This document shows, piece after piece, positions 44,671 to 54,665 of a stretch of DNA of 64,000 nt (the stretch's first letter is position 1; every line of letters starts with the position of its first letter). Under the pieces are notes generated by a model. The model made no database searches, had not been told where the DNA came from, and saw nothing but the letters and a program-made list of their open reading frames with translations. The translations under genes were made by a program, and so were the position numbers. Source of the stretch: Dyadobacter sp. CECT 9275 (GTDB taxonomy: Bacteria > Bacteroidota > Bacteroidia > Cytophagales > Spirosomataceae); the NCBI RefSeq assembly GCF_907164905.1, contig NZ_CAJRAF010000001.1, forward strand, positions 1,337,001-1,401,000, read 5' to 3'.

Positions 44671-45294
44671 ATGAAAAAATTATTAATACTGGCATTTGTG
44701 ACAATCGGTGGACTTGGGTTTACAGGTTGTCAGAAGGATGAAACCGCGGTTGACCTGTCCACGGAAACGGCAGCGGATTTGACAAGTGTAGAAAATGCGG
44801 CTGCAAGGTATGCACTGCTGGCAGATTCGGTAACAACACAAAAATGCAAAGGTAAGCTTACCGAAGTCGCGACGAGCGAGCTTGCGGCTTCAATCACATC
44901 GTATATCACCGCCAGTTATGCAGGTGCTGAAATTAAATTTGCGGCGAAAGATGAGGCGGGAAGGGTAGTGGTGGCCATTGTACTGGCCGACGGAACAGCA
45001 AAAGGGCTGCTGTTTAATGCAGACGGTACTTTTAAAGAGGAGTTAAAAGACCATGGGCGTAAAGCAAAGCTGACCGAAGTGGAAGTAAGTTCTTTACCTG
45101 CAAGCATTACGGATTATGTAGCTGCGAATTATGCCGGTGCTGAGATAAAAAAGGCCGGAACCAACACAGACGGTGAATATTTTGTTGGCATCCTGGCAGA
45201 TGGCACCATGAAAGTGCTGCTCTTCAATGCAGACGGTACTTTTAATAAGGAATTGGAAAAACCGGCAAAAGGCCACGGTAAGAAAAGAAAATAA
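44671..45294 (+). CDS. Lipoprotein with tandem PepSY-like (BLIP-fold) repeats
   Basis: A 207-residue protein. The signal peptide ends in the lipobox FTGC at Cys20, so it is a lipoprotein. Two copies of a PepSY-like domain of about 65 residues follow: KGKLTEVATSELAASITSYI... (about 68-132) and KAKLTEVEVSSLPASITDYV... (about 140-200). Each ends LLFNADGTF and then KEEL/NKEL. DNA of the two LFNADGTF segments is nearly identical, showing recent duplication. These proteins are small secreted or periplasmic binders of unknown function. The start at 44671 was chosen for the signal peptide. Confidence 0.82.
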   Translation: MKKLLILAFVTIGGLGFTGCQKDETAVDLSTETAADLTSVENAAARYALLADSVTTQKCKGKLTEVATSELAASITSYITASYAGAEIKFAAKDEAGRVVVAIVLADGTAKGLLFNADGTFKEELKDHGRKAKLTEVEVSSLPASITDYVAANYAGAEIKKAGTNTDGEYFVGILADGTMKVLLFNADGTFNKELEKPAKGHGKKRK

Positions 45295-45315
45295 ATTTTG
45301 TTAGGGGTGAGTTGG

Positions 45316-45356
45316 AATACGGAGCAGGATTTTCCAGCTCCGTATTTATTTTTTTT
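45316..45356 (+). terminator. Intrinsic terminator
   Basis: The perfect stem aatacggagc (45316-45325) / gctccgtatt (45337-45346) is followed by a T-rich run. It lies 21 bases after the lipoprotein stop and also borders the convergent Lrp/AsnC gene. Confidence 0.9.
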
Positions 45357-45822
45357 CGACCCTGGTTTCAAGATGTGTGGAGTTCTTGATCTCACCCATA
45401 ACAAATAAGCTGTGCGTACTTCCGATATTGTCCAGAGAGCCGAGTTTTTGCATCAAAAATTGCTGATACTGAGACATATCTTCCACCACCACTTTAAGCA
45501 GAAAATCGTAATCACCGGAAATATTAAAGCACTCCATCACTTCCGGCATGGCGCTTACCGCCTTCACAAATTTCTCCCCCATTACCTTCGAGTGCTCTTT
45601 GAGGGCAATGTTACAGAACGCCATCAGTTTTTTTCCGACTTTCTCGCGGTCTACCAGCGCAACGTAACCCTTGATAATGCCTTCTTTTTCAAGGCGCCGG
45701 ACACGTTCATAAACCGGTGTATAGGATAAATTGAGCTTTTCTGATAACTCACGTGTTTTCAGAGTGGCATCCTGTTGCAGGAAATGTAAAATCTTGGCAT
45801 CGGTTTCATCAAGGCTATGCAT
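45346..45822 (-). CDS. Lrp/AsnC-family transcriptional regulator
   Basis: A 158-residue regulator from the ATG at 45822-45820 (MHSLDETDAKILHFLQ). The N-terminal winged HTH (about 5-62) contains TRELSEKLNLSYTPVYERVRRLEKEGIIKGY. The C-terminal RAM/AsnC ligand-binding domain (about 65-150) has NISGDYDFLLKVVVEDM. Such proteins sense amino acids and often act on adjacent divergent genes. The divergent neighbour is metH, so methionine-related control is possible but not shown. Confidence 0.9.
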   Translation of the reverse strand: MHSLDETDAKILHFLQQDATLKTRELSEKLNLSYTPVYERVRRLEKEGIIKGYVALVDREKVGKKLMAFCNIALKEHSKVMGEKFVKAVSAMPEVMECFNISGDYDFLLKVVVEDMSQYQQFLMQKLGSLDNIGSTHSLFVMGEIKNSTHLETRVEKK

Positions 45823-45922
45823 AGATAGAATATCTTTATTCACTTTAAAAGCTACAATATTATAGACAATAAGTTTAGCAAGTATGTATATGTCAGACTT
45901 ATAGTCTGTTTTTTTTAATTTT

Positions 45923-45954
45923 TTTGAACAAAACATCTATTAAGGATAAATTTG
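45923..45954 (+). promoter_or_regulatory. metH promoter, Bacteroidota sigma-A type
   Basis: The -33 element tttg (45923-45926) and the -7 element taaatttg (45947-45954) are separated by exactly 20 bases, the canonical Bacteroidota arrangement. The -7 box ends 71 bases before the metH ATG. No cobalamin or SAM riboswitch was recognised in the leader. Confidence 0.75.
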
Positions 45955-46025
45955 CAAGCTTCTGTAAGCCTATTCCGGAGATGCAGAAGAATTGTTAACA
46001 CCAGACTGTTAGAAAGGAATAAGAA

Positions 46026-49000
46026 ATGACAATAACACAGCAATACGATATCCGTGAGATTTTGAAGAGCCGTATTCTGGTTCTGGATGGTGCCATGGGT
46101 ACTATGATACAGCGATATAAACTGGAAGACCATGATTATCGCGGAGAACGTTTTAAGGACTGGGCACATGATGTTAAAGGTAATAATGACCTGCTTTCCC
46201 TCACGCGGCCTGACATCATAAAGGAAATCCACGCCGCTTATTTTGAAGCTGGTGCGGATATTGCTGAAACCAATACCTTTTCAGGAACTTCCATTGCCAT
46301 GGCCGATTATGGTATGGAGGAACTGGTGTACGAGCTCAATTATGAGTCGGCCCGGCTGGCAAGGGAAGTGGCAGACGAGTTCACCGGGAAAAACCCGGAT
46401 AAACCCAGGTTTGTAGCAGGGTCCATAGGCCCCACTAACCGGACCGCTTCCCTTTCGCCGGATGTGAATAATCCCGGCTATCGGGCCATCAGTTTTGATC
46501 AGCTGGTTGAAGCTTATTATGAACAGATCAAGGGGCTTACCGACGGAGGCTGCGATGTGCTTCTGGTTGAAACCATTTTTGATACCCTCAACGCCAAAGC
46601 TGCACTTTTTGCAATTGACAAATTCTTTAGTGATGCGGCCGATGGTTTGGTTGAGCGTCTTCCGGCCTGGCGGAATCAGCCGGGGAAGGCGTTACCGATC
46701 ATGATATCCGGAACCATTACAGATGCTTCCGGACGGACACTTTCCGGGCAGACAACGGAGGCTTTTCTGACTTCAGTTTCTCATCTACCGTTATTGTCCG
46801 TGGGCTTGAACTGTGCTCTGGGGGCTGACCTGATGCGCCCCTATGTGCAGATACTGGCATCACATTCGCCTTTCTTCACATCTGCGCATCCCAATGCCGG
46901 GTTACCCAATGAAATGGGGGAGTATGACGAGTCGCCCGAACAGATGGGGGAGGTGATCGACGGATTTTTAAGAGATAACCTGATCAATATTATAGGTGGA
47001 TGCTGCGGCACTACACCGGACCATATCAGAGTGATCGCAGACCTGGCCGGGAAATATAATCCGAGGCCGATACCTCAGACGGAGCCGATCCTGAAACTCT
47101 CCGGCCTGGAACCGATGGATATTACCCGGGCTACCAATTATGTCAATATCGGGGAACGTTGTAATGTATCCGGCTCCAAAATGTTTGCACGGTTGATCCG
47201 TTCCGGTGATTATGATGCAGCGCTGTCCGTAGCGCGCGACCAGGTTGAAAATGGTGCGCAGGTTATTGACGTGAACGTGGATGAAGGCATGATTGATGGC
47301 GTGGTGGCTATGAAAACCTTTCTGAATCTGATTGCAGCCGAGCCCGACATTTCACGTGTTCCGCTCATGATAGATTCTTCAAAATGGGAAGTAATTGAAG
47401 CAGGCCTGAAATGTGTGCAGGGAAAGGCAATCGTGAACTCGATTTCACTGAAAGAAGGCGAAGAAAAGTTTAAAGAATCGGCAAGAAATGTACTTCGTTA
47501 CGGAGCCGCTGCCGTTGTAATGGCTTTTGACGAAATAGGACAGGCTGATAACCTGGAACGCAGAATTGAAATATGCTCACGGGCTTACCGGATACTGGTG
47601 GAGGAGGTGGGTTTCCCTGCACAGGATATCATTTTTGACCCTAACATCCTGACCGTTGCAACAGGTATGGAAGAGCATAATAATTATGCTGTAGATTTCA
47701 TTGAGGCAACCCGCTGGATCAAAGAAAACCTTCCGCATGCAAAAGTATCGGGTGGAGTATCCAACGTTTCTTTCAGTTTCCGGGGTAACGAACCCGTACG
47801 TGAAGCCATCCATACCGCATTTTTATACCACGCCGTACGGGCCGGAATGGACATGGGAATTGTGAATGCAGGACAATTGGGTATTTATGACGAAATTCCG
47901 AAAGAGACCCTGGAACTGGTGGAGGATGTGTTGCTCAACCGTCGCCCCGATGCCACCGACCGGCTCATCGCCTTTGCTGAAACCATCAAGGATAAAGGAA
48001 AAGTAGCAACGGGCCCCGACCTCACCTGGCGTACCCTGCCGGTGAGAGAGCGGATCAGCCATGCCCTTGTAAAGGGTAATGCAGATTATATTGAAGAAGA
48101 CGTTGCCGAATGCCTGCCCATGTTTTCCCGGCCGCTGGAGGTGATCGAAGGGCCTCTGATGGATGGTATGAGTATCGTAGGAGATTTGTTTGGTGACGGA
48201 AAAATGTTTTTGCCGCAGGTAGTGAAGTCGGCCCGTGTGATGAAAAAGGCAGTGGCTTATCTCCAGCCTTTTATTGAAGCGGAAAAACAGGAGGGGTCTT
48301 CATCAGCAGGTAAAATTTTGCTGGCTACAGTGAAAGGAGACGTGCATGATATTGGCAAAAATATTGTGGGAGTGGTTTTGGGCTGTAATAATTATGAAAT
48401 CATAGACCTTGGCGTGATGGTACCAACAGATAAGATCCTGGCCGCCGCCCTTGAGCATGATGTGGATATCATTGGCCTTTCAGGCCTGATCACCCCTTCT
48501 CTGGATGAAATGGTGGGCGTTGCGAAGGAAATGGAACGCAGGAAAATGACCATGCCACTACTGATCGGCGGTGCGACTACATCGAGGATTCACACAGCTG
48601 TAAAAATAGATCCCAATTATTCCGGTGCTGTCATTCATGTACTGGATGCCTCCAGGTCTGTACCTGTGGCCGGGAAGCTTATCCAGAGTGATGCGAGCCA
48701 GGCTCAGGTGCTGGCGGACATCAAAACTGAATATGCCAAGCTGAGAGAAGACCATGCCAAAAAGGGAGGAGAAAAAGCATATCACGGTATTGAAAAGGCC
48801 AGGTTGAATAAAGCCAAAATAGACTGGAATAATTTCAGTCCTGTGAAACCACAATTTTTGGGCACCAGGATATATGATGATTACGATTTGAGCGATATTG
48901 CCAGATATATCGACTGGACGCCATTTTTCCAGACCTGGCAGCTGCATGGTAAATACCCTAAGATTTTCGAAGATAAAGTAGTGGGCGAGGAAGCTTCACG

Positions 49001-49850
49001 ACTATTCGAAGATGCAGCAGTTCTCTTGGGGGAAATTATTCGGGACAAAACACTGAAAGCTAAAGCGGTGATCGGTTTTTGGCCAGCCAATGCCATTGAA
49101 GATGATATTCTCCTGCATCATTTTGAAGAAGAAACCCGTGAGGTACCTTGCGAGCGCCATGGCTCACACCAGCATATTGAATACAAGATCAGCAGAGCGG
49201 AAGCAGAAAATATAAATGCCGGTGAACTTCTGGCTGATAACCTGGTGGTACTTCATCACCTGCGTCAACAGAGCCAAAAAGCACAGAACCTGCCCAATTA
49301 CTGCTTGTCGGACTTTGTGGCACCCCTAGAAAGCGGTCATACCGATTACATCGGGGGGTTTGCAGTGACCGCAGGGATTGGCATTGAGGCACTTCTTGAA
49401 AAATACGAGAAAGATCATGACGATTATAACAACATCATGGTAAAGGCTCTGGCCGATCGGCTTGTGGAGGCACTGGCAGAGTTGATGCATGAGAGGGTAC
49501 GTAAGGAACTTTGGGGATACGACCGGAACGAATCGCTGAGTAACGAAGAGCTCATCAAAGAAAGTTACCGGGGGATCCGTCCGGCTCCGGGCTATCCTGC
49601 CTGTCCGGACCATACTGAAAAAAGGATGCTTTTTGACCTGCTCGGTGCGGAAGAGCTGGGTATTACGCTGACCGAGAGTTTCGCGATGTATCCTGCGAGT
49701 AGTGTCAGCGGATGGTATTTTTCTCATCCGGAAAGCCGTTACTTCCCCGTGGGCAAAGTGTACAAGGATCAGGTTTCGGATTATGCGAAACGAAAAAATA
49801 TGCCGCTGGAAGAAATTGAAAAGTGGCTTTCCCCTGTCCTGGGATACTAA
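46026..49850 (+). CDS. metH: Cobalamin-dependent methionine synthase
   Basis: A 1274-residue four-module enzyme. The homocysteine S-methyltransferase domain (about 10-340) has the zinc ligands in GLNCALGAD near 260 and GGCCGTT near 325. The pterin-binding domain (about 360-625) opens [14 protein letters not shown]. The cap and cobalamin domain (about 650-900) carries [11 protein letters not shown] near 773 with the axial His, and [13 protein letters not shown]. The AdoMet activation domain (about 920-1265) includes [15 protein letters not shown] near 1184. It makes methionine from homocysteine and methyl-tetrahydrofolate. All modules are complete. Confidence 0.97.
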   Translation: MTITQQYDIREILKSRILVLDGAMGTMIQRYKLEDHDYRGERFKDWAHDVKGNNDLLSLTRPDIIKEIHAAYFEAGADIAETNTFSGTSIAMADYGMEELVYELNYESARLAREVADEFTGKNPDKPRFVAGSIGPTNRTASLSPDVNNPGYRAISFDQLVEAYYEQIKGLTDGGCDVLLVETIFDTLNAKAALFAIDKFFSDAADGLVERLPAWRNQPGKALPIMISGTITDASGRTLSGQTTEAFLTSVSHLPLLSVGLNCALGADLMRPYVQILASHSPFFTSAHPNAGLPNEMGEYDESPEQMGEVIDGFLRDNLINIIGGCCGTTPDHIRVIADLAGKYNPRPIPQTEPILKLSGLEPMDITRATNYVNIGERCNVSGSKMFARLIRSGDYDAALSVARDQVENGAQVIDVNVDEGMIDGVVAMKTFLNLIAAEPDISRVPLMIDSSKWEVIEAGLKCVQGKAIVNSISLKEGEEKFKESARNVLRYGAAAVVMAFDEIGQADNLERRIEICSRAYRILVEEVGFPAQDIIFDPNILTVATGMEEHNNYAVDFIEATRWIKENLPHAKVSGGVSNVSFSFRGNEPVREAIHTAFLYHAVRAGMDMGIVNAGQLGIYDEIPKETLELVEDVLLNRRPDATDRLIAFAETIKDKGKVATGPDLTWRTLPVRERISHALVKGNADYIEEDVAECLPMFSRPLEVIEGPLMDGMSIVGDLFGDGKMFLPQVVKSARVMKKAVAYLQPFIEAEKQEGSSSAGKILLATVKGDVHDIGKNIVGVVLGCNNYEIIDLGVMVPTDKILAAALEHDVDIIGLSGLITPSLDEMVGVAKEMERRKMTMPLLIGGATTSRIHTAVKIDPNYSGAVIHVLDASRSVPVAGKLIQSDASQAQVLADIKTEYAKLREDHAKKGGEKAYHGIEKARLNKAKIDWNNFSPVKPQFLGTRIYDDYDLSDIARYIDWTPFFQTWQLHGKYPKIFEDKVVGEEASRLFEDAAVLLGEIIRDKTLKAKAVIGFWPANAIEDDILLHHFEEETREVPCERHGSHQHIEYKISRAEAENINAGELLADNLVVLHHLRQQSQKAQNLPNYCLSDFVAPLESGHTDYIGGFAVTAGIGIEALLEKYEKDHDDYNNIMVKALADRLVEALAELMHERVRKELWGYDRNESLSNEELIKESYRGIRPAPGYPACPDHTEKRMLFDLLGAEELGITLTESFAMYPASSVSGWYFSHPESRYFPVGKVYKDQVSDYAKRKNMPLEEIEKWLSPVLGY

Positions 49851-49872
49851 TCCAGGGATATCAAAAGTGACC

Positions 49873-49907
49873 AAAGGAGAACAAATTTTACTGTTCTCCT
49901 TTTTTTA
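49873..49907 (+). terminator. Intrinsic terminator after metH
   Basis: The perfect 11-base stem aaaggagaaca (49873-49883) / tgttctccttt (49892-49902) continues straight into a T-run. It starts 22 bases after the metH stop. Confidence 0.92.
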
Positions 49908-50036
49908 TTGCTTTCTGGTCAATAGCACCGTTACTAATACGTAGTTATACGTATATAAATAAACAGGTATTTATACGCTATTTTTTCTTGATTTATCCTG
50001 AAATATTTGCATTGTTATTAATTAGCCTCTTGAAAG

Positions 50037-50540
50037 ATGAAAATCTCAATGAAAACTGAAAGAAATGTCTCAATCTTTATTCTGATCGTGCTGCTGGCGT
50101 GTTCCTTTAAGGTGAGGGTAAAAAGTGGTGATGGTGTGCGGCCTGCCATCCTGAATGTGGTGGCGGCTGAAGAAAAGCCTGTGGGGCAGCAGGATGAAGT
50201 ACAGTTGAAACCTGTGGTGAACGTTCAGCCGGCAGTCCGTAAGGATAACGTGCTGACCACTGAAACGGGATCACTCGTTTATGAAGAAATAAAAAAATAC
50301 GTGGATAACCGTTACGGCGTCTTCAGAGAAGCCAGGTACGTTCCCAATAGTATTTCTGTGCGCAGGTATGACAACGGTCAGGTTGCTGTTAAAAATTCAA
50401 TGATAGAGATTAGTTACGATACCCCCCAGGGCAGGATACAGAAGCAGGTCAGGAAGATAGATGTATTTGTGAAACAGGGCGGAAGCTGGGTGAAATCGTA
50501 CCGGGATGGAACCAGCGTAATGCAGATCGCTAGACTTTAA
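50037..50540 (+). CDS. Predicted lipoprotein of unknown function
   Basis: A 167-residue protein. The N-terminal hydrophobic stretch NVSIFILIVLLAC ends in a possible lipobox (LLAC, Cys22). The mature part has a Val/Gln/Lys-rich linker and then a compact region (about 80-167: LVYEEIKKYVDNRYGVF, ISVRRYDNGQVAVKN, VFVKQGGSWVKSYRDG) that looks folded. I do not recognise the family. It is a single gene bounded by terminators on both sides. Confidence 0.62.
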   Translation: MKISMKTERNVSIFILIVLLACSFKVRVKSGDGVRPAILNVVAAEEKPVGQQDEVQLKPVVNVQPAVRKDNVLTTETGSLVYEEIKKYVDNRYGVFREARYVPNSISVRRYDNGQVAVKNSMIEISYDTPQGRIQKQVRKIDVFVKQGGSWVKSYRDGTSVMQIARL

Positions 50541-50556
50541 GGAAGGTGTAAGGTTT

Positions 50557-50593
50557 ATAAGGCATATCTTCAAAACGTATGCCTTATTTTTTG
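50557..50593 (+). terminator. Intrinsic terminator
   Basis: The perfect stem ataaggcata (50557-50566) / tatgccttat (50578-50587) is followed by six T residues. It is 17 bases after the lipoprotein gene and just before the TetR operator region. Confidence 0.88.
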
Positions 50594-50602
50594 AAAGGTA
50601 TA

Positions 50603-50654
50603 TTAATCATTTGATTAAATAATTTGATTAATTAATTTCTGTACTTTAAGTTTG
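50603..50654 (+). promoter_or_regulatory. TetR autoregulatory operator and promoter
   Basis: A perfect palindrome TTAATCA-TT-TGATTAA (50603-50618) is followed after 6 bases by another TGATTAA half-site (50625-50631). A Bacteroidota promoter overlaps it: ttg at 50624-50626 and taagtttg at 50647-50654, 20 bases apart. A protein bound here would cover the -33 region, so autorepression by the TetR gene at 50680 is likely. The same layout recurs before the export operon. Confidence 0.72.
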
Positions 50655-50679
50655 TGGTACGGAATGTGAAACGGATATT

Positions 50680-51312
50680 ATGAAGAAAGAGGAAAAGGCA
50701 AAAATTGACCAATCAACGGAAGAAAAAATAAAGGCTGCTGCATATAAACTGTTTACACAAAAAGGGTACGCAGCAACCAAAACGAGGGATATTGCAGAAG
50801 AAGCTGGTATAAATCTGGCCCTATTAAATTACTATTTCAGAAGCAAAGAGAAGCTCTTTGAGCTCATCATGGCGGATAACATGAAGCAATTCATGTTCAG
50901 TGTAGTGAGTATCACCAATGACGATAATACCACTTATCAGGAAAAGATAGCGCTGATTGCAGAAACCTACATTGATATGCTGATCGCACAGCCCGACATG
51001 CCGATTTTTGTATTGAGCGAAATCCGCAATGACCCGAGTGGTCTGATCAAAAAAATGAATTTTGATGACATTATCCTGAGATCACTCTTTATACGGCAAC
51101 TCAAAAGCGCTGTTGAGGGTAATGAAATTACCCCTGTGGATCCGCTTCATATTATCATGAATATCTTGGGAATGGCCGTATTCCCGTTCATAGGGAGCCC
51201 GGTGCTGAAAAAAATAGGGGGAATGAGTGATGAAAGTTTTAATGCCATGATGCGGGAGCGTAAGAAACTCATCCCGCTCTGGCTTCATGAAATGCTGAGG
51301 AAGAAGGGTTAA
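50680..51312 (+). CDS. TetR-family transcriptional regulator (CecR/YbiH-like context)
   Basis: A 210-residue regulator. The N-terminal TetR HTH (about 15-62) reads KIKAAAYKLFTQKGYAATKTRDIAEEAGINLALLNYYFRSKEKLF, the standard three-helix unit with the NYYF recognition-helix end. The C-terminal ligand-binding half is divergent, as usual. It lies directly upstream of a TolC-HlyD-ABC export operon, and a palindrome before both genes suggests it represses itself and the operon until an inducer binds. The inducer is unknown. Confidence 0.92.
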   Translation: MKKEEKAKIDQSTEEKIKAAAYKLFTQKGYAATKTRDIAEEAGINLALLNYYFRSKEKLFELIMADNMKQFMFSVVSITNDDNTTYQEKIALIAETYIDMLIAQPDMPIFVLSEIRNDPSGLIKKMNFDDIILRSLFIRQLKSAVEGNEITPVDPLHIIMNILGMAVFPFIGSPVLKKIGGMSDESFNAMMRERKKLIPLWLHEMLRKKG

Positions 51313-51359
51313 AGGAAGTGCGTGACTTAGAATTTTAAGTCATATTTTTTAAGCAAAGA

Positions 51360-51388
51360 TTAATCAAATGATTAAATAAAGTGATTAA
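51360..51388 (+). promoter_or_regulatory. TetR operator upstream of the export operon
   Basis: The palindrome TTAATCA-AA-TGATTAA (51360-51375) is followed after 6 bases by a TGATTAA half-site (51382-51388). This is the same arrangement and 13-base phasing as at 50603-50631. It ends 11 bases before the TolC-like gene's ATG. A single TGATTAA half-site recurs at 52690-52696, ahead of the HlyD gene. Confidence 0.75.
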
Positions 51389-51399
51389 ACAAGCAGCGC

Positions 51400-52665
51400 A
51401 TGAAAAGTACATTACTGGCTATTTTGTTCATAGCCTTTGCAACGAAATCGTTCCCGCAAACGGCAGGTATCACGATTGAAGCCTGTTATGACTTGGCAGC
51501 AGAACATTACCCGATGGTGAAACAGAAGGATCTGATCGCGAAGGCGGCATCTTACTCCATTGAGAATGCGCAAAAGGGGTACTTGCCCCAGCTGAGCCTG
51601 CTCGGGCAGGCAACGTACCAGTCTGAGGTGACCAGCGTTCCTATTAAGGTCCCGGGGATTGATATTCCAAAACTACCGAAGGATCAGTACAAGATTTATG
51701 CCGAAGCCTCACAGACCTTGTATGATGGAGGAGTAATCAGGAAACAGAAAGAACTGGCAACCGCAAACGCTGAGTTTGAAAAAGCGAATGTAACAACAGA
51801 GTTATACAAGCTGCGTGAAAGAATTAATCAGTTGTATTTTGGTATATTGCTGATTGATAAGCAATTGATTCAGATACAGTTAAGGAAAGATGATATAGAG
51901 GCTGGGCTGGCTCGTACAAACGGTGCAATCGCAAACGGAACGGCATTCAAAAGCAACGCGGATGTTTTCAGGGCAGAACTTCTAATGGCCGATCAGGCGG
52001 CAACAGAGCAGGCCGCACTGCGTAAATCATATCTGGACATGCTCGGGTTGTTCATTGGTAAAGCCCTGGATAGTACTGCAACACTTATTGAACCGGCCGC
52101 TACAACTACACTGAGCACATTGGTAATCCGGCCGGAAATGGATGCTTTTGAGCTTCGCAAAAAAACCTATGCGGTTCAGGAACAAATGATTTTTGCAAGA
52201 AACCGGCCGAAGTTCAGTCTTTTTGCCCAGGCTGGTTATGGGCGGCCGGGATTGAATATGCTTAATAGTGAATTTGCATTTTACGGTTTGGGAGGTATCC
52301 GGTTTAGCTGGCCGGTATCAGGGCTTTACACGCTGAAGGGAGAAAGGCAGCTGATCAGGAATAACCAGGCGATGGTGGATGTTCAAAGGGAAACATTTCT
52401 TTTTAATACCAGTTTTGCTGTGAGCCAGGAAAATTCGGAACAGCATAAACTGACCGAACTGATGAAGACCGATGATGAAATTATCCGGTTGCGGGCCAAT
52501 ATCAAAAATACCGGCAGGGCACAACTTGAAAATGGCGTGAAGCTGCCCGCAGATTATATCCGCGATGTCAACGCGGAAAGTCAGGCAAGGCAAAACCTGA
52601 TGTTCCACCAGATTCAGTTGCTTTATTCACAATATAGAATGAAAACTACCCTGGGGCAACGTTGA
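51400..52665 (+). CDS. TolC-family outer-membrane efflux protein
   Basis: A 421-residue outer-membrane factor with a signal peptide (about 1-20). It has the two coiled-coil repeats of TolC proteins: ITIEACYDLAAEHYPMVKQKD near 24-45, and later long Ala/Gln/Leu-rich helices. The internal pseudo-repeat ends in beta-strand segments (YGLGGIRFSWPV). It forms the trimeric outer-membrane duct for the pump encoded downstream. It is the first gene of a six-gene same-strand operon regulated by the adjacent TetR protein. Confidence 0.88.
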   Translation: MKSTLLAILFIAFATKSFPQTAGITIEACYDLAAEHYPMVKQKDLIAKAASYSIENAQKGYLPQLSLLGQATYQSEVTSVPIKVPGIDIPKLPKDQYKIYAEASQTLYDGGVIRKQKELATANAEFEKANVTTELYKLRERINQLYFGILLIDKQLIQIQLRKDDIEAGLARTNGAIANGTAFKSNADVFRAELLMADQAATEQAALRKSYLDMLGLFIGKALDSTATLIEPAATTTLSTLVIRPEMDAFELRKKTYAVQEQMIFARNRPKFSLFAQAGYGRPGLNMLNSEFAFYGLGGIRFSWPVSGLYTLKGERQLIRNNQAMVDVQRETFLFNTSFAVSQENSEQHKLTELMKTDDEIIRLRANIKNTGRAQLENGVKLPADYIRDVNAESQARQNLMFHQIQLLYSQYRMKTTLGQR

Positions 52666-52726
52666 CCCGGTTTATAGCGGGCAATGATTTGATTAATTAA
52701 GATTTCAGCTGTTAATACTAATTCGT

Positions 52727-53695
52727 ATGAAAAATAAATATTTAAAGCATTCAGGAAAATGCGCCGGAACATGGCTGGTCGCTCTAATTCTTGGGACCGG
52801 GCTGGTTTCGTGTAACGAAAAGGAAAGTACCTATGACGCTTCGGGGGTATTTGAGGCGGAGGAGACAATCATCTCCGCGGAGGCAACCGGGGTGATAACC
52901 TGGCTGGAACTTGAAGAGGGACAGATGCTACCGGCAGGGAAGGAGGTAGGTGTAATTGATACTACCCAATTGTACCTGAGGAAGAAACAATTGCAGGCAC
53001 AGTACAATGCAATTGGCGGTAAGACCCCGCAGATTGCAAAGCAGACAGCTGCTTATAAAAAACAGATGGCGCTTACCGAAAGCCAGATCAATACACTTTT
53101 AATTGAAAAAAAGAGAATTGAAAACTTGCTGAAAGTGGATGCAGCCACACCCAAGCAGCTGGATGATATCAACGGGCAGCTGGACGTGCTCACCAAACAG
53201 CTGGAAGTGATCCGGAATCAGGATATAGCGCAGACTTCGGTGTTATCAACCCAGACCAAAAGTATTTTGAGCGAGGGGTTACCTTTGCAGGTACAGATAG
53301 AACAGGTGGAAGATCAGCTTGAGAAGTGCCATATCATTAATCCGGTAACCGGTACTGTTCTTTCCAAATATCTGGAAGCCAATGAAATGGCTGTTCCCGG
53401 CAAGCCAATTTATAAAATTGCTGATTTGTCGACGCTCATTCTCAGAGCGTATATTGCCGGTAATCAGTTGCCGCAGGTGAGGCTGAACCAGAAAGTGAAG
53501 GTATTAACAGATTCGGGAAAGGGTGAATATCAGACCCGGGAAGGTATCGTTACCTGGATCAGCAGCAAAGCCGAATTTACTCCCAAAACCATTCAGACCA
53601 AAGATGAGCGAGCCAATATGGTATACGCGGTGAAGGTACTGGTTAAAAATGATGGGTACCTGAAAATCGGGATGTACGGGGAAATTAAGTTCTGA
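52727..53695 (+). CDS. HlyD/YbhG-family periplasmic membrane fusion protein
   Basis: A 322-residue adaptor. The N-terminal hydrophobic segment WLVALILGTGLVSC ends in a probable lipobox Cys near residue 29. The biotinyl-lipoyl-like half-domains flank a long coiled-coil hairpin (about 85-185, Gln/Lys/Leu-rich), and a beta-barrel follows (TVLSKYLEANEMAVPGKPIYKIADLS). It bridges the inner-membrane ABC-2 permeases and the TolC protein. Length and order match YbhG of E. coli. Confidence 0.87.
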   Translation: MKNKYLKHSGKCAGTWLVALILGTGLVSCNEKESTYDASGVFEAEETIISAEATGVITWLELEEGQMLPAGKEVGVIDTTQLYLRKKQLQAQYNAIGGKTPQIAKQTAAYKKQMALTESQINTLLIEKKRIENLLKVDAATPKQLDDINGQLDVLTKQLEVIRNQDIAQTSVLSTQTKSILSEGLPLQVQIEQVEDQLEKCHIINPVTGTVLSKYLEANEMAVPGKPIYKIADLSTLILRAYIAGNQLPQVRLNQKVKVLTDSGKGEYQTREGIVTWISSKAEFTPKTIQTKDERANMVYAVKVLVKNDGYLKIGMYGEIKF

Positions 53696-53713
53696 AACCG
53701 ATAGGAATACAAA

Positions 53714-54655
53714 ATGGAATCAGCAGGTCAGTCGGATATGGGGGTTACTTGTGAATCATTAACCAAAACCTATCACAAGGGAACATTACTGGCGGTTGAC
53801 CAGGTTTCTCTCAGTATAAAAAAGGGAGAACTGTTCGGGCTGATCGGGCCCGACGGAGCCGGTAAAACAACTCTCTTCAGGATGCTTACCACGCTGCTGC
53901 TGCCGGATTCCGGAACGGCCACAGTGGATGGAATGGATATCGTTGCTGACTTCAGGGCGATCAGGAATGCGGTAGGATATATGCCGGGAAAGTTCTCCTT
54001 GTACCAGGATCTGACGGTGGAGGAAAATCTTAATTTTTTTGCTACGCTTTTCAACACTACGGTAAGCGCCAATTTCGACTTGATCAAAGACATTTACGTC
54101 CAGATTGAGCCGTTTAAAACCCGCCGGGCAGGGAAGTTGTCTGGTGGGATGAAGCAAAAACTGGCGCTATGCTGCGCGCTGATACATAAACCAACGGTAT
54201 TGTTTCTGGATGAGCCCACTACTGGTGTAGACGTAGTATCTCGAAAGGAATTTTGGGAAATGCTCAAAAAACTCAGAGTACAGGGTATCACCATACTGGT
54301 TTCAACACCCTATATGGATGAAGCTACGCTTTGCGACAGAATCGCGCTCATGCAGCAGGGACGGATTATGGAGATTAACACACCGCAGGAAATTATTGAT
54401 GCTTTTCCCAGGAAGCTTTATGCGGTGAAAGCCGATGATATCTATCAGTTGCTGAAGGATGCCAGGCTGTATCCGGATACGCAGAGCTGCTTTGCATTCG
54501 GGGAGTATCTTCATCTCACTTTCACGGAACAAGGAACGGAAGAACGATTTCTTGACTTTGTTGCAAAAAAAGGACACGAGAGTATCATTTTCCGGGCGGT
54601 GGAGCCTACCATTGAAGATTGCTTTATGGAACTGATGAGTAAAATGAACTCGTAA
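53714..54655 (+). CDS. ABC-2 transporter ATP-binding protein (YbhF N-half-like)
   Basis: A 313-residue ATPase. It has Walker A GPDGAGKTT near 44-52, signature LSGGMKQKLALC near 140, Walker B TVLFLDEPTTGVD near 164-176, and a C-terminal extension. In E. coli the two ABC halves are fused in YbhF; here they are separate adjacent genes with a 10-base gap. It drives efflux through the two permeases. It lies 18 bases after the HlyD gene. Confidence 0.9.
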   Translation: MESAGQSDMGVTCESLTKTYHKGTLLAVDQVSLSIKKGELFGLIGPDGAGKTTLFRMLTTLLLPDSGTATVDGMDIVADFRAIRNAVGYMPGKFSLYQDLTVEENLNFFATLFNTTVSANFDLIKDIYVQIEPFKTRRAGKLSGGMKQKLALCCALIHKPTVLFLDEPTTGVDVVSRKEFWEMLKKLRVQGITILVSTPYMDEATLCDRIALMQQGRIMEINTPQEIIDAFPRKLYAVKADDIYQLLKDARLYPDTQSCFAFGEYLHLTFTEQGTEERFLDFVAKKGHESIIFRAVEPTIEDCFMELMSKMNS

Positions 54656-54665
54656 TCATCCGATC

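Noticed and set aside
45955..46025. Possible cobalamin or SAM riboswitch upstream of metH
   Set aside because: The leader is only about 70 bases and shows no B12-box-like or SAM-type helices. A cobalamin riboswitch needs roughly 200 bases.
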